Position numbers and translations under genes: made by a program. The notes under the pieces are model-generated. The model had not been told where the DNA came from, did not search any database, and worked only from the letters and a program-made list of their open reading frames with translations. Shown here in pieces: positions 32,642 through 36,741 of a stretch of DNA of 36,741 nt. Each line of letters begins with the position of its first letter. Within the stretch, counting starts at the first letter, position 1. The stretch is from Candidatus Poribacteria bacterium (GTDB lineage: Bacteria; Poribacteria; WGA-4E; WGA-3G), in NCBI GenBank assembly GCA_003635255.1, contig PYJC01000088.1, positions 1-36,741 of the forward strand. The letters run 5' to 3'.

Positions 32642-34333
32642 CTAATCTACCGGAACGATTTTTTCTCCTTCAACTGCGATAAACCTTCGGTTGACAGGGA
32701 GACGTATCCCTTGGTCAATATGTCCGTTGGTCCAGCGAATTTCAATGATTTCAATCTGTTCCGATTTGCCGACACCAAAATGGGCGCGCAGGTCGTGGAA
32801 AGAGAGATAGCTCCCACCACTGTGCACCTCTCGATATTGGACGTGTGTTCCGGTTACAACCTTGATCCTCGCGCCAATTCCAGAACGGTTACTTTTTTTT
32901 CCGACAACTTGGATTTGTATCCAATTGTTTTGGTTACCGACTGCGTTTTGGAGCAGGTCTGGACGTTGGTTGCAATTGGTGACGAGGATATCTAGGTCTC
33001 CATCGTTATCGTAATCGCCGATGGCAGCACCACGACTGACTTTTTTTAGTGCTAAACCGTCGGTCTCGGATGTGATGTTGGCGAACGTTCCATCGCCTAA
33101 ATTTCTAAATAACAGATTTCTTTGCGGATAGGTTACATGTTTCTCAAGGACATTGATGTTATCCATCAGGTGTCCATTCGCGACAAAGATGTCTTGGAAT
33201 CCATCGTTGTCGTAATCAAAGAATCGGATGCCCCATCCCAAATAGCCGTGTGTTACCTCCGCTATGCCTGAGGTAATGGTATTGTCGGTAAAGAAGGTGT
33301 TATCGTGATTGCGATAGACGGTATTGGTTTCCGTCTGGTAATTGCTGACAGTGAGATCAAGTTTTCCGTCGTTGTCATAGTCACCGAAATCAGTCCCCAT
33401 ACCGGCTTCTTCTTTCCCCATATCATTATAGCATACACCTGAGATTAATGCAACCTCTAAAAAATTACCAGTCCCCGTATTTTGGAATAGGAAGTTCGGG
33501 TCTTGGTCGTTAGCGACGTAGAGGTCGATGTTCCCATCGGTATCATAATCGCCAAAGGTTACGCCTAACCCGTGCTGCGGGATCAGGTCTGCGGGACGGT
33601 ATAAAGTTGATGCGTCGGTGAATGTGCCGTCTCCATTATTCTTGTAAAAAGTATCGTGAACCGCGGGATATGAATGCGGGCCGCAATAGACGTGAACCCC
33701 TCGTTCTTCACAGCGTTTGTCATGCGCCGTTGCATATTCGGCGTAGTTCGCTATGTACAGGTCTAAGTGTCCATCGTTATCGACATCGGCAAAGGCACAA
33801 CTGGTGCCCCAGTTTGGATTACCGACTTTGGCACGGTCTGTTACGTTTGTAAAAGTGCCGTTTCCGTTGTTTTGATAGAGTTCGTCTGTGCCGAAGTTAG
33901 TGAGGTATAGGTCCAAGTCGCCATCATTATCATAATCACCGACGGTAGCACCTGTGCCGTACCGCGTGCTTCCGACACCTGCTTCTTTGGTAACATCGGT
34001 AAAGGTGTTATCCCCGTTATTTCGGTAGAGGACGTTATGCGGTGTGTTTCCTTGTGTTTTTTCTGTCTGAATTGCGCCGTTGACGAGATAGATGTCGAGA
34101 TCGCCGTCGCCGTCATAATCGAAAAACCCGCCCCCGGATCCGAGGAATTCATTGAAAAGTCTTAAACCGCTCCTACCGTCGGTATGCGCAAAGGTTAATC
34201 CCGCAGATTCTGTAACATCAATGAAAATTTGTTCTGTGGATGCGACTGTGGGACAGAGGAGGCTTATAAATATAGTTATGAGTGCGAATCCGAAGATGTG
34301 ATAGGAATTATGATTACTGGGATTTTTGGGCAT
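32642..34333 (-). CDS. Secreted FG-GAP/VCBS repeat protein with ASPIC/UnbV C-terminus
   Basis: A 563-residue exported protein of the CRTAC1-like group. After a hydrophobic N-terminal stretch (about residues 10-30) come about seven beta-propeller blades marked by calcium-binding words such as GDYDNDGDLDLY, ADVDNDGHLDLYI and FFDYDNDGFQDIFVANG. The C-terminal ASPIC/UnbV domain starts near GIGARIKVVTGTHVQYREV and holds GGSYLSFHDLRAHFGVGKSE, followed by a final strand ending WTNGHID. This matches a common pairing with a TPR protein: its TPR neighbour (34340-35602) ends six bases upstream, so the two are likely coupled. Role unknown; surface binding or adhesion is an inference. No start-proximal ribosome-binding site is seen, consistent with coupling. 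Confidence 0.93.
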   Translation of the reverse strand: MPKNPSNHNSYHIFGFALITIFISLLCPTVASTEQIFIDVTESAGLTFAHTDGRSGLRLFNEFLGSGGGFFDYDGDGDLDIYLVNGAIQTEKTQGNTPHNVLYRNNGDNTFTDVTKEAGVGSTRYGTGATVGDYDNDGDLDLYLTNFGTDELYQNNGNGTFTNVTDRAKVGNPNWGTSCAFADVDNDGHLDLYIANYAEYATAHDKRCEERGVHVYCGPHSYPAVHDTFYKNNGDGTFTDASTLYRPADLIPQHGLGVTFGDYDTDGNIDLYVANDQDPNFLFQNTGTGNFLEVALISGVCYNDMGKEEAGMGTDFGDYDNDGKLDLTVSNYQTETNTVYRNHDNTFFTDNTITSGIAEVTHGYLGWGIRFFDYDNDGFQDIFVANGHLMDNINVLEKHVTYPQRNLLFRNLGDGTFANITSETDGLALKKVSRGAAIGDYDNDGDLDILVTNCNQRPDLLQNAVGNQNNWIQIQVVGKKSNRSGIGARIKVVTGTHVQYREVHSGGSYLSFHDLRAHFGVGKSEQIEIIEIRWTNGHIDQGIRLPVNRRFIAVEGEKIVPVD

Positions 34334-34339
34334 ATAGGT

Positions 34340-35602
34340 TTATCGCGTCGTTTGCGACCTCTTCAGACGTTCCAACTCGTGCAAGGCTTTCCGAGCGTCG
34401 TCATCGTCAGGTTTGATTTTTGTGATATGTTGGTAGACCTCAATTGCTTTTTGAAGTTGTCCTTGTTGCGTGTAAATTTCGGCTAACCCGTGATATGCCA
34501 AGCTCAGTTTTGGCATTTTCTCTATAGCCGCTTGTAGATGCGATTCTGCCTTGTCAAACGCCTTTGACTGGGTATAGAGCCACCCCAATCGGAGATGTGC
34601 TTCTACGGCATCAGGATCCAATTTGAGCACTTTCTGGAAGAATGGAATGGCGTGCTGAGGCATGTTGAGATTCATATAAAGCCGCCCTAATTTGTCGTAT
34701 CCGACTGTAAGATTGGGGTGCAACCGAATCAGTGCTTGATAGGTCGCGACGGCTGCGGAAATGTGCTTGTGTTCGAGATGGATTTCTGCCAATTTCAACC
34801 GGAGCGTCGTGTTCATCGGTGCTTCTATCAAAGCACTTTCAACGGCGTAGGTTTGGTCGTAATAGGTTTTCATCTGATGAAACAATTTAAGCTGTTTTCT
34901 GGCGGCTGGCATATCGCCGAGCAGTCGGTACGCCTTAGCAAGGTTGTAGTAGGCACTCTGGACGTAGGGTTTTTTCTCAATTGCGGTCTGGTAATGTGTC
35001 ACTGCTTGCTGCGGTTCATTACGCATGAGGGCAATTAAGCCGAGCCATTCATAAACTTCTGAAAAATCGGGATTGCGTGTGAGGGTCCGCTTGAATGCAG
35101 CGAGTGCTTCGTCAAAATTTGCCTGATGCGTGTAGATATAACCGAGTCGGTAATGTGTATCCGCTTCCGCTGGACGACTCTGAACGGCTTCCTTGGCGTG
35201 CTGTTCTGCGATGTCCAATTTGCTCTGCTTACAATAAATTTCGGATAACGCGAGATGCGTTAATCCGTAAAGCCTTTCCGTTATCTCGGCATTTTTTGAA
35301 CCTGCGATTGCAAGGATTTTGTTAAAAGTCTGAATCGCTAATTCTAATTCATCTTGCAATTTATAGACGTTTGCGAGTTGGAAAAGTGCGTCTACGTTCG
35401 TTGGGTGCTGTGATACAATTGACTTAAAGGTATCTACTGCCTGTGGATAGAGTCGCAATTTAACATATTCCACGCCTTCCTGAAATGGTGAGGTTGTTTC
35501 AGTTCTACTCACAGACGGGGTAAGTGATAAGAGTGTCGTAAGGATTAAAACGCCGCAGACGCGTTTTGCAAACATCTGGTGGTGTTGGTAACCTGCGTCC
35601 AT
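34340..35602 (-). CDS. Exported TPR-repeat protein
   Basis: A 420-residue protein with an N-terminal signal-like stretch (GVLILTTLLSLTPSVSR, about residues 17-33) followed by roughly ten TPR units, e.g. VDALFQLANVYKLQDELELA, ADTHYRLGYIYTHQANFDEA and VEAHLRLGWLYTQSKAFDKA. The ATG at 35602 has GAGGAA six bases before it; a shorter start at the MFAKR codon nine residues in would retain the signal. The product should be periplasmic or outer-membrane associated. It sits upstream of the ASPIC/UnbV gene (6 bases) and nine bases downstream of the carboxymuconolactone decarboxylase-like gene, indicating a three-gene operon. Such TPR/ASPIC-UnbV pairs are known in several phyla, but the function of the pair is unclear. 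Confidence 0.9.
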   Translation of the reverse strand: MDAGYQHHQMFAKRVCGVLILTTLLSLTPSVSRTETTSPFQEGVEYVKLRLYPQAVDTFKSIVSQHPTNVDALFQLANVYKLQDELELAIQTFNKILAIAGSKNAEITERLYGLTHLALSEIYCKQSKLDIAEQHAKEAVQSRPAEADTHYRLGYIYTHQANFDEALAAFKRTLTRNPDFSEVYEWLGLIALMRNEPQQAVTHYQTAIEKKPYVQSAYYNLAKAYRLLGDMPAARKQLKLFHQMKTYYDQTYAVESALIEAPMNTTLRLKLAEIHLEHKHISAAVATYQALIRLHPNLTVGYDKLGRLYMNLNMPQHAIPFFQKVLKLDPDAVEAHLRLGWLYTQSKAFDKAESHLQAAIEKMPKLSLAYHGLAEIYTQQGQLQKAIEVYQHITKIKPDDDDARKALHELERLKRSQTTR

Positions 35603-35611
35603 GCTGATTCC

Positions 35612-35941
35612 TCAATCAGACTGCGATTGTTTATCAATTACATCCTGGATCCAGGACAGTGCCGCCATGCTCGACGACCAACCGATAGAAGTCACTGCGA
35701 GTAGTGCGACCTGTTGTAATTCCTCACGTGTGATCCCTTCTCGGAGTGCGCGCCGTGTATGCGAATGCACTGCCCCTTCAGACTTTGCGCCGATCGCTAA
35801 TGCGAGTTTGACAAGCCTCACAGTTTTGGGTTCAATTGGACCAGCGGTGCCACAGGCTTCACCGAGTGCCTGATACGCTTTCCAGACTTCAGGGTATTCT
35901 TCAATGACATCCTGAAGAAAATCGGGTAATTTGTCGTTCAT
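35612..35941 (-). CDS. Carboxymuconolactone decarboxylase (AhpD-like) family protein
   Basis: A 109-residue member of the CMD/AhpD alpha-helical family, which includes decarboxylases and peroxidase-linked disulfide reductases. The family region is VRLVKLALAIGAKSEGAVHS, then HTRRALREGITREELQQVAL. In AhpD-type enzymes the CxxC motif stands in the segment here reading SEGAVHSH; both Cys are absent, although the following His is kept. A thiol-based peroxidase role is therefore unlikely; it resembles the non-thiol gamma-CMD type instead. AAGGA precedes the ATG at 35941; a TTG one codon earlier is less likely. It is the first gene of the operon with the TPR and ASPIC/UnbV genes. Confidence 0.85.
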   Translation of the reverse strand: MNDKLPDFLQDVIEEYPEVWKAYQALGEACGTAGPIEPKTVRLVKLALAIGAKSEGAVHSHTRRALREGITREELQQVALLAVTSIGWSSSMAALSWIQDVIDKQSQSD

Positions 35942-35969
35942 CAAAATTTTTCCTTAAACTGGCACCATC

Positions 35970-36176
35970 CTATCCGGTTTTCTCTTTTGACGGTGATTCT
36001 GTTTCTTGTTGTGCTGTTGTTTCGGTTTCATCTCCCTGTTCTTCGTTAAGTCCGGCTTTAAAGTTCGTGACGCTTCTGCCGAGACCGCGTGCCAATTCAG
36101 GAAGACGCTTTCCGCCAAATATGAGTAACACGATGACCAATAGAATCGCTAATTCCAAGGGACCAAGGCCTAACAT
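35970..36176 (-). CDS. tatA: Sec-independent protein translocase TatA/TatE-type
   Basis: A 68-residue TatA-like subunit, the pore-forming part of the twin-arginine pathway that moves folded proteins across the inner membrane. A short N-terminal membrane helix (about residues 6-20, [16 protein letters not shown]) is followed by the conserved [20 protein letters not shown] amphipathic helix and an acidic, Gln-rich tail. GGAGG lies seven bases before the ATG at 36176; an upstream in-frame start adds 16 residues with no support. A promoter with 16-base spacing lies at 36245-36272. TatA, TatE and TatB cannot be separated by this sequence alone, but the short length favours TatA. tatC is not in the window. 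Confidence 0.93.
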   Translation of the reverse strand: MLGLGPLELAILLVIVLLIFGGKRLPELARGLGRSVTNFKAGLNEEQGDETETTAQQETESPSKEKTG

Positions 36177-36244
36177 ATCTATGCCTCCATGTCTAACGTA
36201 GTTTGTGCACGTGGGAAGGTGCACAATAGATAATTGGTGTATAT

Positions 36245-36272
36245 ATTATCACATGAAAAAAAATATGTCCAA
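36245..36272 (-). promoter_or_regulatory. Promoter candidate for tatA
   Basis: On the minus strand TTGGAC (36272-36267), a 16-base spacer and GATAAT (36250-36245), about 69 bases before the tatA ATG. The boxes are one or two steps from consensus, so this is less sure than the other promoters. Confidence 0.45.
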
Positions 36273-36339
36273 TGGTATTTGGCGGTCAGCCATCAGCAGT
36301 CAGTTATCGGTGGGGAGAATCAGCGTTTATATTTTATAA

Positions 36340-36422
36340 ACAGGACTTACACAATTTTCCGCGCTATACACCATATAGCGCGCTGCTGGTGATGCCAGCA
36401 AAGAAATTTGCGTAAGTCCTGT
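36340..36422. mobile_element. Small terminal-inverted-repeat element (MITE-like)
   Basis: The ends ACAGGACTTACACAATTT (36340-36357) and AAATTTGCGTAAGTCCTGT (36404-36422) are near-perfect inverted copies. Between them lie two hairpins: GCGCTATA/TATAGCGC (36361-36381) and GCTGG/CCAGC (36385-36399). Such ends with no transposase fit a non-autonomous element mobilised in trans, or REP-type structural DNA. No matching transposase is seen in the window. Confidence 0.6.
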
Positions 36423-36512
36423 CTGTAGACCTGGTCATGGTTTATAGTACTACGGACTAAAATAAGAGGATTGGTTAGGGCTTCTGCTGCTAAACATCTG
36501 TCCCAACGTTCT

Positions 36513-36549
36513 CTTGCAATACCGTCCACTCTGATAGTGATATTGCAAG
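36513..36549. repeat. Nested hairpin
   Basis: CTTGCAATA (36513-36521) and TATTGCAAG (36541-36549) are perfect arms; inside them CACT (36527-36530) and AGTG (36536-36539) pair as a second stem. It could be a small structured RNA or part of an insertion end. Confidence 0.5.
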
Positions 36550-36622
36550 TCCTATTTCAGCATTATACATTATATATTATACATTAAAAAATGAAATTGT
36601 TCAAGTTTTTTTATCTAATCTT

Positions 36623-36665
36623 CGGTGTCAAAACCCCATCCTTTAGGTTGGGGATGTAGACACCG
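36623..36665. repeat. Nested hairpin, possible end of an IS200/IS605-type element
   Basis: Outer arms CGGTGTC (36623-36629) and GACACCG (36659-36665) enclose CCCCA/TGGGG (36634-36638, 36649-36653) and CCT/AGG. Single-strand hairpins of this form mark the ends of IS200/IS605 elements, which lack inverted repeats; that use here is an inference since no transposase lies within the window. Confidence 0.45.
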
Positions 36666-36688
36666 CCTATGATTGTGTCAAAAAAGAT

Positions 36689-36717
36689 TTGACATTTACC
36701 TAATTTTGTGGTATCAT
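36689..36717 (+). promoter_or_regulatory. Outward-facing sigma70-type promoter at the right edge
   Basis: TTGACA (36689-36694), 17-base spacer, TATCAT (36712-36717), pointing to the window end. It is preceded by the nested hairpin at 36623-36665, so it may serve a mobile-element gene beginning just beyond the window. Confidence 0.6.
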
Positions 36718-36741
36718 ATTCATACATCGTGGCAGTGGATA

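Larger units (their letters stand above)
36177..36741. other. Gene-free right end with mobile-element-like hairpins
   Basis: This 565-base stretch has no convincing gene. It holds the tatA promoter (36245-36272), a GGTCAGCCATCAGCAGTCAGTTATCGG repeat phrase near 36282-36311 related in wording to the repeats at 3.0 and 9.0 kb, an 83-base inverted-repeat element (36340-36422), a nested hairpin (36513-36549), a nested hairpin at 36623-36665, and a plus-strand promoter at 36689-36717 facing out of the window. Confidence 0.6.

Noticed and set aside
32564..32995. Open frame of 143 residues on the plus strand
   Set aside because: It runs antisense over the ASPIC/UnbV C-terminus and shows no family match.
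36347..36529. Minus-strand frame of 60 residues in the right-end region
   Set aside because: It crosses the inverted-repeat element and has no start signal or family resemblance.
1..36741. CRISPR array, rRNA or tRNA genes
   Set aside because: No regularly spaced direct repeats with unique spacers and no tRNA-like clover or rRNA-like segments were seen by reading.

Overview
The window looks like chromosome of an uncultivated Gram-negative (lipid A-making) bacterium. It carries lpxB and lpxK, an outer-membrane signature, in moderate-GC DNA. It also holds an assortment familiar from Candidatus Poribacteria and related sponge or marine lineages: secreted LamG proteins in tandem, an FG-GAP/ASPIC-UnbV protein beside a TPR protein, TIM-barrel sugar isomerase-like and Ldh2-type oxidoreductase genes, an FGGY kinase, a HicA/HicB module and many short intergenic repeats. 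The assignment to Poribacteria is an inference; no rRNA or tRNA gene was seen to test it.

Layout. 1-1000: an IS5-type transposase in two frames, probably joined by slippage at an A6G4 run. 1.0-2.0 kb: a fumarylacetoacetate hydrolase-family gene divergent from argC, with two well-formed sigma70-type promoters between them. 2.0-5.5 kb: argC, lpxB and lpxK, the only plus-strand genes. From 5.5 kb to the end every gene is on the minus strand: a large orphan membrane protein, a sugar isomerase-like protein, a cyclase-AAA-TPR regulator, a membrane TPR protein, an HtrA protease, an M28 peptidase and an atypical CRP/FNR regulator (5.5-17.4 kb); a 717-bp regulatory or non-coding stretch; a three-gene HicB-fusion/HicA/DUF4926 toxin-antitoxin operon (18.1-19.3 kb); a GT2 glycosyltransferase, MoxR ATPase and a pseudo-caspase/DUF3857/transglutaminase protein (19.3-24.3 kb); moaC, FGGY kinase, trxB, Ldh2 (24.3-28.6 kb); two methyltransferases and a cupin (28.8-30.9 kb); two LamG paralogues, an ASPIC/UnbV protein, a TPR protein, a carboxymuconolactone decarboxylase-family protein and TatA (31.0-36.2 kb). 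The last 560 bases are non-coding: a terminal-inverted-repeat element, several hairpins and an outward-facing promoter that may start another mobile element.

How genes work together. lpxB-lpxK perform consecutive lipid A steps. The CRP-like gene overlaps the M28 peptidase and likely drives it. trxB and the FGGY kinase, the two methyltransferases, and the ASPIC/UnbV, TPR and CMD genes form tight co-directional sets. MoxR beside a transglutaminase protein recalls the common MoxR/transglutaminase clusters, though no DUF58 gene is present.

Most unusual points: (i) the caspase-like domain at 21.2-24.3 kb keeps its His but has Pro where Cys is expected, and is fused to an apparently intact transglutaminase; (ii) the antitoxin joins a DUF104-like domain to a HicB-like domain; (iii) a dispersed repeat supplies the ribosome-binding leader of at least two unrelated genes; (iv) a 22-bp near-perfect operator palindrome lies in the gene-free stretch at 17.7 kb.
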